Source of the DNA: Proteobacteria bacterium HN_bin10
GTDB taxonomy: Bacteria > Pseudomonadota > Alphaproteobacteria > Caulobacterales > Aquidulcibacteraceae
Length of the DNA stretch: 55,968 nucleotides
NCBI GenBank assembly: GCA_002083515.1
Contig: LWDN01000012.1
Coordinates: 67,274 to 123,241 of the forward strand
Direction: 5' to 3'
In this document: in pieces, positions 16,383 through 26,458 of the stretch
How the letters are laid out: every line of letters starts with the position of its first letter
Position numbering within the stretch: the first letter of the stretch is position 1
Notes under the pieces: model-generated
Databases searched by the model: none
Told to the model about the DNA's origin: nothing
Seen by the model: the letters and a program-made list of their open reading frames with translations, nothing else
Made by a program: the position numbers and the translations under genes

Positions 16383-17048
16383 ATGTCACGGCCCGTCCTC
16401 TATATCGGCAACAAGAATTACTCTTCCTGGTCAATGCGGCCATGGTTGGCGCTGAAATGGGGCGCTATCGCGTTCGACGAGAAGATCATTCCGTTGGGCG
16501 GCGAGGGTTATGGCCGCTCGCAGATCAGGGAAGTGCGCGAGGTTTCGCCGAGCGGGCGGGTGCCGGCGCTGCATGTCGGCGACGCCGTGATCTATGAGAG
16601 CTTGGCGATCTGCGAATGGGCGGCCGAGCAGGCGCCGTCGTTGTGGCCGCGCGATGCGCTGACGCGTGCCGAGGCGCGGGCGGCGGCGTCCGAGATGCAT
16701 GCGGGCTTCGCGGCGTTGCGGCGCGACATGTCCTGCAACATCCGCCGCCGGCTTGCTGCGGAACCTTCATGGCCCGGCGACACACGCGCCGACCTCGAGC
16801 ACTTGTATGCGCTCTGGGATCGGGTGCTGAGCAAATACGGCGGGCCGTTCTTGTTCGGCGAGCGCTCCATTGCCGACGCCATGTTCGCGCCGGTGTGCAC
16901 GCGGCTGCGGACCTATGCGGTCGCGGCGCCGAACTTCGCACAGAATTATCGCGAGACGATTTTCGCCGATTCCGCCTTCGGCGAGTGGGAGCGGGCGGCG
17001 GAAGCGGAAATCTGGACCATTGAACAAACGGAAGCACTCTACCGATGA
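16383..17048 (+). CDS. Glutathione S-transferase family protein
   Basis: This 221-residue GST begins VLYIGNKNYSSWSMRPWLALK, where the SSWS serines are the likely glutathione-activating site. VSPSGRVPALHVGDAVIYESLAICEW is the thioredoxin-fold half ending in the ES glutathione-binding pair. The helical C-terminal domain includes FLFGERSIADAMFAPVCTRLRTY. It is a soluble cytoplasmic enzyme, and its natural electrophile is not predictable. It ends in an ATGA overlap with the FKBP gene, so the two are probably co-translated. Confidence 0.92.
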   Translation: MSRPVLYIGNKNYSSWSMRPWLALKWGAIAFDEKIIPLGGEGYGRSQIREVREVSPSGRVPALHVGDAVIYESLAICEWAAEQAPSLWPRDALTRAEARAAASEMHAGFAALRRDMSCNIRRRLAAEPSWPGDTRADLEHLYALWDRVLSKYGGPFLFGERSIADAMFAPVCTRLRTYAVAAPNFAQNYRETIFADSAFGEWERAAEAEIWTIEQTEALYR

Positions 17049-17572
17049 AGAAACTGATTTTGGCCGCGGCCGTTCTCTTGCTGGCCGCGTGCGGCAACGA
17101 TGGCGTCATCGATGAGATCGAACGCGCCGAAAAAGAGGATGCGGCCTCGGCGAGCCAGGCCAACGATGCATTGGGCGCGCAGGTCACCGAGCAAACCGAA
17201 CGCCTGCCTTCTGGGCTCGAATTGCAATTCGTCCGCCGCGGCCACGATCAGGCGCTGGCGCGCCCGACCATGAACGCCAACGTCCTGGTCCATTACGAAG
17301 GCAGCTTCGTCGATGGCGGCGAGGTGTTCGATTCCTCCTTCGCCCGCAACGAGCCGGCGGAGTTTCCGCTGCAAGCCGTGGTCGCGGGCTTCTCCGAAGC
17401 GATCACTCATATGCGCCCGGGCGATGAGGTCATCGCCACCTTCCCCGGTTCGCTCGGCTACGGGCCCGAAGGGCGGGGGCCCATCCCGCCGAACGCGGCG
17501 CTGCGCTTCCGCATTCTGCTCTTGGCGTTTCAGGAGCCGGGCGGGCAAACGGTGTCGGCGCCGCAGCAGTGA
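17045..17572 (+). CDS. FKBP-type peptidyl-prolyl isomerase, lipoprotein
   Basis: This 175-residue protein has a lipoprotein signal (MKKLILAAAVLLLAACGND, lipobox LAAC at about residue 16). After a charged linker comes one FKBP domain of about 110 residues: VLVHYEGSFVDGGEVFDSSFARNEPAEFPLQAVVAGFSEAITHMRPGDE, then GYGPEGRGPIPPNAALRFRILLL. These are the canonical FKBP strands and loop residues, so isomerase activity is likely, in the periplasm at a membrane surface. It overlaps the GST gene (ATGA) and the argE-like gene (GTGA). Confidence 0.93.
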   Translation: MKKLILAAAVLLLAACGNDGVIDEIERAEKEDAASASQANDALGAQVTEQTERLPSGLELQFVRRGHDQALARPTMNANVLVHYEGSFVDGGEVFDSSFARNEPAEFPLQAVVAGFSEAITHMRPGDEVIATFPGSLGYGPEGRGPIPPNAALRFRILLLAFQEPGGQTVSAPQQ

Positions 17573-18720
17573 GCGGCATCGCCGCGACGCTCGATATCCT
17601 GACGCGTCTGATCGCGTTCGACACCACCTCGCGCAATTCGAACCTGGAGCTGATCGCCTGGGTCGAGGACTTTCTGCGTGAACGCGGGATCGCGTCGCGG
17701 CGGGTGTCGAACGCCGATGGCACGAAGGCCAATCTCTATGCCTCGATCGGCCCCGATGTCGCCGGCGGCGTCGTGCTCTCGGGCCACACCGACGTCGTGC
17801 CCGTGGACGGCCAGCCTTGGGCGTCCGATCCGTGGACGCTCAGCGAACGCGGCGGCAGATTCTATGGCCGTGGCGTCGCCGACATGAAGAGCTTCCTCGC
17901 CCTGGCGCTGGCGCATGTCGATGCGGCGCGCGCGGCGCCGCTAAAGCGCCCGATGGTGCTGGCGTTTTCTTATGACGAAGAGATCGGCTGCCTCGGCGCG
18001 CCGGCGATGATCGCGGAGCTGGCGGCGCAATCGAACAAGCCGGCGGCGGTGATCGTCGGCGAACCGACGAGCATGAAAGTGGTGTCCGCCCACAAGGGCG
18101 TGCGCACGTTCACGGTCGAAGTGACCGGCCGCGAAGGGCATTCGAGTTTGCCCGATCAGGGCGTGTCGGCGGTGATGGAAGCGCTGAAATTGATGGCGTT
18201 GGTGGCGGAGATGGGGAACGAGGCGCGCGGCGAGACGCACGCGCACTTCAACCCGCCGGGGCCGACGATGACCATCGGCAAGGTCGAGGGCGGCACGGCT
18301 TCGAACATCCTGGCGCGGCGGTGCTCGTTCATCTGGGATTGCCGCTGCCCCGAACAGGCGCAAGCCGACGTTATCGAAGCGCGCTTCCGCGGTGCGGCGA
18401 CTCAACTCGATGCGGAGATCAAGGTGCGCGCGCCCGAGGGCGGCGTCAGCGTCATGCGCCGCACCAATACGCCGGGCCTCGCCATCGAACGCGAGAGCGC
18501 CGCGGAAACTTTGGCGCGCGCGCTCACCGGCGACAACGAAACCCGCGCCGTCGCTTACGCGGCCGAAGCCGGTCTGTTCCAGCGCGCCGGCATCCCGGCG
18601 ATCATTTGCGGCCCCGGTTCGATCGAGCAGGCGCATCAGCCGGACGAATGGATCGAACGCACGCAAATCGAAGAAGGCGCCGCGTTCATGCGCAGATTGA
18701 TCGAGCGGCTAAGCGCTTAG
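17569..18720 (+). CDS. argE: Acetylornithine deacetylase (M20 family)
   Basis: This 383-residue M20 metallohydrolase removes acetate from N-acetylornithine in arginine synthesis. Metal and catalytic motifs are in order: LSGHTDVVPVDGQPW, GRGVADMKSFLAL, SYDEEIGCLGA, then VGEPTSMKVVSAHKGV, the dimerisation insert with GREGHSS, and IIC-GPGSIEQAHQPDEWI with the last ligand histidine. The GTG start overlaps the FKBP stop. It ends 12 bases inside the convergent cysQ-like gene. Related M20 deacetylases cannot be fully excluded, but the overall pattern fits ArgE. Confidence 0.92.
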   Translation: MSGIAATLDILTRLIAFDTTSRNSNLELIAWVEDFLRERGIASRRVSNADGTKANLYASIGPDVAGGVVLSGHTDVVPVDGQPWASDPWTLSERGGRFYGRGVADMKSFLALALAHVDAARAAPLKRPMVLAFSYDEEIGCLGAPAMIAELAAQSNKPAAVIVGEPTSMKVVSAHKGVRTFTVEVTGREGHSSLPDQGVSAVMEALKLMALVAEMGNEARGETHAHFNPPGPTMTIGKVEGGTASNILARRCSFIWDCRCPEQAQADVIEARFRGAATQLDAEIKVRAPEGGVSVMRRTNTPGLAIERESAAETLARALTGDNETRAVAYAAEAGLFQRAGIPAIICGPGSIEQAHQPDEWIERTQIEEGAAFMRRLIERLSA

Positions 18721-19530
18721 CGCGCGCAGCGCTGCTTGCTTCGCCGCCTCATTCGCGTAGGCCACGAAGCCGTGGATCAGGAAATTGTCTTGGGCCTGGC
18801 CGTAGCGCAGCGGCGAACCGTCGAGGCGCACGATGTCGCCGCCCGCTGCGCGAAGGATGGCGTGCCCGGCGGCGGCGTCCCATTCGCAGACATCGCCGAA
18901 GCGCGGATAGAGATCGGCGCGGCCTTCGGCGAGGCGGCAGAATTTGATCGATGAGCTGGCGTGCGCGGTGACGCCGTCCAGCGCAGCGATGAAAGTTCTG
19001 GTACGCTCGTTACGGCCGGAAAAATCGGAGGCGACGATGCGCGACTGAAGCGGCAGCGTTGCCGAGGCGGCGATTGGCGTGAGCGGCGCGCGCAATTCAG
19101 CCGTCCGCGGATCGCAATGGCCGGCGAGGGCGCGGCCGGGTTCGCCGGCGTAGAGCGCGCCGGTCGCCGGCGCATAGACGACGCCAAACGTCGGCGTGGC
19201 GTCCTCGATGAGCGCGATGTTGACGGTGAATTCGTCGCCGCCTTTGGCGAAGCCGCGGGTGCCGTCGAGCGGATCGACGCAGAAATAGCGCGCGCCCAAG
19301 GACGGGATGCGGCCGGCGGCGACGGCTTCCTCGCCAAGCATGGGCAAGTCGGGCGCAAGTTTCGCGAGTCCTGCTTCGATGATCGCTTCGGCGCGCTGAT
19401 CGGCAAGCGTGACGAGGGTTCCGTCGGCCTTGGTCTGCGCGTCTATGCCGGCGGCGCGCACCGCCATGATCTCGCGGCCGGCGGCGAGCGCGAGCGCGAT
19501 GAGGGAGTCGAGCTGGACGGGGGACGTCAT
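18709..19530 (-). CDS. cysQ: 3'(2'),5'-bisphosphate nucleotidase CysQ-like (inositol phosphatase family)
   Basis: This 273-residue phosphatase removes the 3'-phosphate from PAP, a by-product of sulfate assimilation. The metal site appears as GEEAV, then YFCVDPLDGTRGFAKGGDEFTVNIALIE (DPLDGT core) and CEWDAAAGHAIL (WDAAAG). Start 19530 (MTSPVQLDSL) matches the family N-terminus, whereas the open frame back to 19638 passes through a repeat. It is tail-to-tail with argE, sharing 12 bases. Confidence 0.9.
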   Translation of the reverse strand: MTSPVQLDSLIALALAAGREIMAVRAAGIDAQTKADGTLVTLADQRAEAIIEAGLAKLAPDLPMLGEEAVAAGRIPSLGARYFCVDPLDGTRGFAKGGDEFTVNIALIEDATPTFGVVYAPATGALYAGEPGRALAGHCDPRTAELRAPLTPIAASATLPLQSRIVASDFSGRNERTRTFIAALDGVTAHASSSIKFCRLAEGRADLYPRFGDVCEWDAAAGHAILRAAGGDIVRLDGSPLRYGQAQDNFLIHGFVAYANEAAKQAALRALSA

Positions 19531-19534
19531 CGTG

Positions 19535-19667
19535 CTCCCCCGAGAGGGGGAGCTGTCATCGCGCGATAGCGTGATGACTGAGGGGATGGCGCTTGTGTTC
19601 GCGACGCGCCGCACAGCCCCCTCCGTCGCGCGTTGCAACGCGCGACACCTCCCCCTCGCGGGGGAGG
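19535..19667. repeat. Palindromic intergenic repeat, type A, between cysQ and nadE
   Basis: The left end, CTCCCCCGAGAGGGGGAG (19535-19552), and the right end, CCTCCCCCTCGCGGGGGAGG (19648-19667), are each hairpins and inverted copies of each other. Internal stems are present (GTCATCGCGCGATAGCGTGATGAC and GTCGCGCGTTGCAACGCGCGAC). It begins 4 bases upstream of the cysQ start codon, so it may affect that gene's leader. Confidence 0.75.
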
Positions 19668-19721
19668 ACGGACACAGGGAGAGCTAGGGCGCATGGGATC
19701 GATAACGCATGGCCCAAGCGC

Positions 19722-21938
<2,217 letters not shown>

Positions 21939-21978
21939 TGGCGGGCAGTTTAGCACATTTTGTGATTGATCCTAGCAC

Positions 21979-21984
21979 ATTATG
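21979..21984 (-). promoter_or_regulatory. Predicted -10 element of HTH-nadE (CATAAT)
   Basis: CATAAT on the minus strand lies 40 bases before ATG 21938 (22 before ATG 21956). The operator-like repeat 21980-22000 covers it with the same one-base offset seen at nadA. A -35 match is weak. Confidence 0.5.
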
Positions 21985-22000
21985 CTCATTCGGACCATAA
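21980..22000. promoter_or_regulatory. Putative NAD operator site 3 (TTATGCT-N7-ACCATAA)
   Basis: This is the same 7-7-7 inverted repeat as in the nadA leader, with one mismatch in the right arm. It sits in the 64-base gap between the small membrane-protein gene and HTH-nadE. Two copies of TAGCACATT, at 21951 and 21973 (22 bases apart, about two helical turns), lie on the downstream side and could be additional half-sites. Confidence 0.6.
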
Positions 22001-22002
22001 AA

Positions 22003-22224
22003 TCAGTCGCGGTCGATTTCGATCCGGTCGTCGTAGCCCTTGCGGGCCGAGTAGAACACCAGCGCCATCAGGCCCCCGCCGACGGCGAGCGACAGGAAGG
22101 TCCCAAGCCCCAGGGCGATCCAGCCGTGGACGCTCATATAGGAGGCGTCCCAATTGCTCATGACGCCAAAGGCCGCAACGGCGAGAATGCCGCCGAGCGC
22201 GAGCACCAGCAGAAACGCTTTCAT
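22003..22224 (-). CDS. Small two-helix membrane protein, uncharacterised
   Basis: This 73-residue protein begins MKAFLLVLALGGILAVAAFGVMSN, a first hydrophobic segment. A short loop (WDASYMSVHG) and a second helix (WIALGLGTFLSLAVGGGLMALVF) follow, ending in a charged tail (YSARKGYDDRIEIDRD). ATG 22224 is chosen because the upstream part of the open frame is arginine-rich and unlike a protein start. I do not recognise a named family. It lies 70 bases after ydbL on the same strand and may be the last gene of that operon. Confidence 0.75.
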   Translation of the reverse strand: MKAFLLVLALGGILAVAAFGVMSNWDASYMSVHGWIALGLGTFLSLAVGGGLMALVFYSARKGYDDRIEIDRD

Positions 22225-22294
22225 GCACACTAACTTGCGCGCGGCGGCGTCCAAATTCCAGTGACGAAGGCCTGCGCTTAAGCGACGCGCGACC

Positions 22295-22699
22295 CTATTG
22301 GCAGCGCGAGCCGCGTTCGGCCGGTTGGTCGGCGGTGCGTTGGCGCCATTGGCCGGCTTCGGTGCGATAGAATTCGCCGACAGCGATGCGCGTTTCGAAT
22401 ACATCGCACGCAACGGCATAGGCGATCTCTTCCAGTGTTGCTACGCGGCCTTCGGCGCGGGCCTGATCGAGTTGGCGCGTATAGGCGGCGCGGCGTTGCA
22501 TGTTGTTCTGGTTCACGCGTCCGCGCAATTCGGCGGAAATGTCCGCGCCGGGTACAAAGCCCAGGTAGCCGTCGGCCTGCTCGCCGATGAGGCCGGCGGC
22601 GCGCGCCTGCGCCAAGGTCTGCCCACCCGCTTGACCGAACGCAGGCGCGGCAAGCGCGAGGGCGACGGCGCAAACAGCGAATACAGCGGTGCGTTTCAT
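22295..22699 (-). CDS. ydbL: YdbL-family periplasmic protein (DUF1318)
   Basis: This 134-residue protein has a signal peptide (MKRTAVFAVCAVALALAAPAFGQ). The DUF1318 core follows: ARAAGLIGEQADGYLGFVPGADISAELRGRVNQNNMQRRAAYTRQL, then a helix and GEFYRTEAGQWRQ. In E. coli the ydbH-ynbE-ydbL operon forms an intermembrane lipid-transport system in which YdbL is a periplasmic accessory factor. Gene order is the same here, and the start overlaps ynbE by 4 bases. Confidence 0.88.
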   Translation of the reverse strand: MKRTAVFAVCAVALALAAPAFGQAGGQTLAQARAAGLIGEQADGYLGFVPGADISAELRGRVNQNNMQRRAAYTRQLDQARAEGRVATLEEIAYAVACDVFETRIAVGEFYRTEAGQWRQRTADQPAERGSRCQ

Positions 22700-22896
22700 G
22701 GCGTAGGCGCTCCAAACAATTCAGAATTCTCTTCCAGAATTTCGGCGGCGTCGCGTTCGAGGCGCACGATGACCTCTTGGCGGATGTTGACGTTGAGATT
22801 GATCTCGATGGGCCGATCCGGCGCCTGGATTTGCACCGGGATGCAGGCCGCAGCCAGCATCGCCGCGCCCAGACCCGTCAACACTTGCGTCCGCAT
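22696..22896 (-). CDS. ynbE: YnbE-like outer-membrane lipoprotein
   Basis: This 66-residue lipoprotein has signal MRTQVLTGLGAAMLAAAC (lipobox AAAC) and then the YnbE pattern VQIQAPDRPIEINLNVNIRQEVIVRLE. In E. coli, YnbE anchors in the outer membrane and extends the beta-strand groove of YdbH across the periplasm. The GGAG ribosome site before ATG 22896 and the 4-base overlap with ydbL support the start. The repeated I-x-[IL]-x-[IVL] strand segment is the likely YdbH-contacting part. Confidence 0.88.
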   Translation of the reverse strand: MRTQVLTGLGAAMLAAACIPVQIQAPDRPIEINLNVNIRQEVIVRLERDAAEILEENSELFGAPTP

Positions 22897-22960
22897 GATG
22901 CGAAACTCCTGGCTCTAGCTTGGTAGCCACACTGGGCTGAATACGCCCTGAAGCTGGGCT

Positions 22961-25900
22961 TTATCTTGGCGGCTGGGCGTCCGGGTCAACCGGTTCTTCG
23001 CCCTCCGGGGGATTTGCCCGCTCGATCAGCGAGCCGGGATCGGTCACCGACGCCGCCATTTGAGCCAGACGATTGAACGGCGCCGTCACCCGGACGTTGA
23101 AGTCGAAGGGCACGCCGCGCACGCTGACATTGCCCAGGCCCGGCACGGGCGCGATGGGACCCAGATCGACGGGCTCGCCGGAATTGCGGCCGCTGAACTC
23201 GATCGACGAGACGACATCGCCGTTGAGATCGCCGTCGAGCGTCACCGACAGCGCATCGTAACTGAAACTGCGCAGCGCATCGAAAGCAAGGCGCGAAACG
23301 CCGGTGGCGTCGGCGCCGGCCTCGCCCGTGTAGGAGAGGACGCCGCCATCGCCCTGCGAGCGCAGCACGCCGCCGCGAATGAAGGCGCTGCGCCGGGTCA
23401 GCAGCAATGGGAAGTCGCCCTCGAGGCGCCCGGTGGCGGTGACGTCGGGCACGTTGAGCGCCGCCAGCAGGTCGGCAGCTTCGACGTCGCGGAGCGTAAG
23501 TTCGAACTCTGTCTCGTCAGCGCCGAGCGATATTGTCGTTGGCGACATCGCCAGCGTGCCGGATGCGAATTCAAATTCGGCCCGCTCGACCGCGACGCGG
23601 CTATCGCTCAAGAGCTGAAACTGCACGCGCCCGTCGTGGACGCTGACGCCCGGATTGAGTTCGCCGATATTGACAATCTGCCCCGGCGGCGTTGTCAGCG
23701 TCAGCAAATCGTCGAAGACGACTTCGCCGCGCACATTGTTGACGACCGGCATGGTGGCGGTGGCGAGCGAAACGCCGTCGAGGCGCACGCGCGCCGTGTT
23801 GGTGAGGGCGGTGCGTGTCCAGTCGATATTGGCGGTGGCGGTGATGGGGCCGCGCACGTTTTCGACCAAGCCGCGCGCCCGCTCGCTGATCTGGTAGGGC
23901 TGGAGTGTTTGATCGAAGACGATGCGCTCGGCGACAATGCGGGCGCCGCCGACGCCTTGACCGACATCGTGGCGCGCTTCGAAACGGGCAATCTGGCGGG
24001 CGCTCTCTTCCAGCAGGATAGCGCCGGACGCCGTGATGCTTCCATCGCGCAATTCGCCGTTCACCTGCGCCAAGCGCAGCGGATTGAACAGGATGCGCTC
24101 GTCGTCGCTGGCGGGGCGGTTGGCGGTTAAAAGCGCTTCGGTGGTGGCGACGCCGATCACCGGCTTGCCGTCGATCGGCTGCGCGGTCCATGCGCCGGCG
24201 ATCGCCGAGACCGAACCAGGCAGCGCCGGATCGCTCAACGTGCCGGCGGTGAAAGCGCCGGTGATGTTCCAGCTTTCCCCGATATGGGCATCCGCCGTGA
24301 CGCTTTGCATGGCGACGTTGAATCTGCGCGCGTCACCCATGTCGATGGAGAGTTGCGGCGTTTCCGCTTCTAGCGCCAAGGTTATATCGCCGCGGCGCCC
24401 GCGGAAGCGGCCAACCAAATTTCTGGCGCCGAGCCGCGCCGGCTGCGCCTCGGGTCCGGCCATGCGTCCGTTGAGCGCGAGATCGCGGATCGAGAAGCCG
24501 CCCGACAGATTGTGTGCGGCGTCGGACGCGATCAGCGTGCCGCCGATCGCGCACATCGAGAAGCTGCCATTGGCGAACGAGAGGCCGGCGGCGTCGAGGC
24601 CGCCGATGCGGATGGGCAGGCACGCATTGTTGGCGGTCACGCGCCAGCCGGCGTCCCACAACAACGCGACATTGAGCGACGCGGCGAGATCGCGTATTTC
24701 GCCGTCGCCCAGCGGACCGGTGATTTTCAGTGGGCCGTTCAAGTCCAGCCGGCCGCCGCCTTGTGGAGGCAGCACGACGCTGACGCCAAGTTCCTCGGCG
24801 GCGATGCTGGCGCGTTCGGCCCGCCAGTTCGATAAGGTCAGCGTGCCGTCGGCTTCGAGCGGCGCCTGCTGAGACCAGTTCACGGTGTCGAACAGCAAGG
24901 CCGCATCGGGCGCGCCGCCGCCGCCAAGCTCCAGCGCGACAGCACCGCTCAGCACCGGGCCTGGCCATTCGAGCACCAAAGCGGGCGCATCTTCGCGCAA
25001 GGGCGCGAGCCGGAGCGTGACGCCGCTCGCGGCGCGCGCCTCGGCGGGCTGCGTCATCTGAATGCGCCAACGGCCGTCTTGCGCGTTGATCGCGAGTGGG
25101 ATGGCAAGATCGAAGCGATTGGCGGCGGCGCCGAGCGCCGCGCGCGCGCGCGCAAATGTCGGCGCCACCGGCGCGCCATTGAGTTCGGGCAGTGCGGAGC
25201 GCAGAGCGGCTTGCGCCTCCGCATCGAGGCGCGATTGCGCCAACACAACCCGCGCTTCGCCATTGACCGGCGCGTTTCGTTCAAGGCCGAAGCGGAGCGT
25301 GCCATCAGCGCTCGGGTTCGCCGCGATCAGCGCGGCGCCGGCGAAGTCAGACGCCGATAGCGTCCAGGCGCCTTCACCGCGCGCGCTGTCGCCGTCGAAG
25401 CGCGCCTCGAAGCGCGCATGCGCGGCGCGGCTTGCGCCAAAACGAAACATCCCGGCGCTGGCGCGCATCTGGCCCGCCCAGGTTTGCGGTGCGAGTGTAT
25501 TATCCTGCGCGATCACCTCGACGCCGGCGGCGGCGGTCGCCGCCTCTGCGCGCAGGTTGCCCAAGGCAAACCCCGCGGCGCCGGCGGTCGCTTCGACGTC
25601 ATAGCGCGCGAGGTCGAGCGGCGCGCGGCCGAGGATGCGCAGCGTCGGCGCGGTGGTGCGCGCATTCGCCCAGGTCAGCGCGGTCGCGCTCGCGGTCAGC
25701 TGAAACGCGATGTTGTCTTCGCGCGAAACGACGATCAGCTCAGCCTCGCCGCGATTGAGCGCGAAGGCGCCGCCGGGATGCGAAACCGGCTCGACGCGGC
25801 CTATTGCCGAGAAGTCGCGCCCCAGCGTGCCCGATCCCTCCAGGCTTGCTTCGATCGGACCGAACGGCGCCTCGATCGACGCCGCGCCTTGGAGGATTTC

Positions 25901-26395
25901 GAGTTCGATCTCCGGCAGGCTTGGCCGCCGGCGACCGGGGGCGCCGCCGATGCGGTCGAGCGCGCCGGCCGACACCTGGCCGGTTTCGTCAAGGCGCGCG
26001 TGAAGGCGCGGGCGGACCAACCGGAGGAAATGTAAACGCGGCGTAAGACCTTCCCAGCGCCAGCGGGCCTCGACCAGGGGAATAGAGGCGTCAGGCGCGG
26101 TCTCCGAGCCAAAGCGGACGTTGGCCAGCGCCGCGCCGTTCAAATCGAGGTTAATGACCTGGAAATTCGCCTCCGCCCCGCGCTCGGCCAAGGCCGCGTG
26201 CAGCATGAGCGAGGCGATGGAAAAGCGAACAAACCAGAGCCCGGCGCCTAGCAAAATCAAGCTGATAGCCAGCGCGGCGAGCGCGGTGACCCAGCCGGCA
26301 AGTAGCCGGCGGCTCAGCGGCGGGTCAGGCGGCGGCTGCACCTGCGGCAGCGGTCGATCTTGACTCGCAACGGCCTGGTTAGACCTATGTGTCAT
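22961..26395 (-). CDS. ydbH: YdbH-family AsmA-like intermembrane lipid transport protein
   Basis: This 1144-residue protein has a proline-rich cytoplasmic N-terminus and one membrane helix (about residues 33-58). A very long periplasmic part follows, made of repeated short beta strands typical of the AsmA/TamB/YdbH superfamily. The C-terminal 300 residues include GVSVHDGRVQFQLLSDSRVAVERAEFEFASGTLAMSP, LQALLALNVPDVTATGRLEG-like segments and SFSYDALSVTLDGDLNGDV. In E. coli, YdbH acts with TamB and YhdP in phospholipid transfer to the outer membrane. It is followed on the same strand by ynbE and ydbL. It is divergent from the MepM-like gene, with 63 bases between start codons. Confidence 0.88.
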   Translation of the reverse strand: MTHRSNQAVASQDRPLPQVQPPPDPPLSRRLLAGWVTALAALAISLILLGAGLWFVRFSIASLMLHAALAERGAEANFQVINLDLNGAALANVRFGSETAPDASIPLVEARWRWEGLTPRLHFLRLVRPRLHARLDETGQVSAGALDRIGGAPGRRRPSLPEIELEILQGAASIEAPFGPIEASLEGSGTLGRDFSAIGRVEPVSHPGGAFALNRGEAELIVVSREDNIAFQLTASATALTWANARTTAPTLRILGRAPLDLARYDVEATAGAAGFALGNLRAEAATAAAGVEVIAQDNTLAPQTWAGQMRASAGMFRFGASRAAHARFEARFDGDSARGEGAWTLSASDFAGAALIAANPSADGTLRFGLERNAPVNGEARVVLAQSRLDAEAQAALRSALPELNGAPVAPTFARARAALGAAANRFDLAIPLAINAQDGRWRIQMTQPAEARAASGVTLRLAPLREDAPALVLEWPGPVLSGAVALELGGGGAPDAALLFDTVNWSQQAPLEADGTLTLSNWRAERASIAAEELGVSVVLPPQGGGRLDLNGPLKITGPLGDGEIRDLAASLNVALLWDAGWRVTANNACLPIRIGGLDAAGLSFANGSFSMCAIGGTLIASDAAHNLSGGFSIRDLALNGRMAGPEAQPARLGARNLVGRFRGRRGDITLALEAETPQLSIDMGDARRFNVAMQSVTADAHIGESWNITGAFTAGTLSDPALPGSVSAIAGAWTAQPIDGKPVIGVATTEALLTANRPASDDERILFNPLRLAQVNGELRDGSITASGAILLEESARQIARFEARHDVGQGVGGARIVAERIVFDQTLQPYQISERARGLVENVRGPITATANIDWTRTALTNTARVRLDGVSLATATMPVVNNVRGEVVFDDLLTLTTPPGQIVNIGELNPGVSVHDGRVQFQLLSDSRVAVERAEFEFASGTLAMSPTTISLGADETEFELTLRDVEAADLLAALNVPDVTATGRLEGDFPLLLTRRSAFIRGGVLRSQGDGGVLSYTGEAGADATGVSRLAFDALRSFSYDALSVTLDGDLNGDVVSSIEFSGRNSGEPVDLGPIAPVPGLGNVSVRGVPFDFNVRVTAPFNRLAQMAASVTDPGSLIERANPPEGEEPVDPDAQPPR

Positions 26396-26458
26396 ACTCC
26401 TGCGCTTGGCGTGGTCCTTGCTGGTTAAAGCCGTCTTGTTTGGCGTCTTTCAGGCTAA

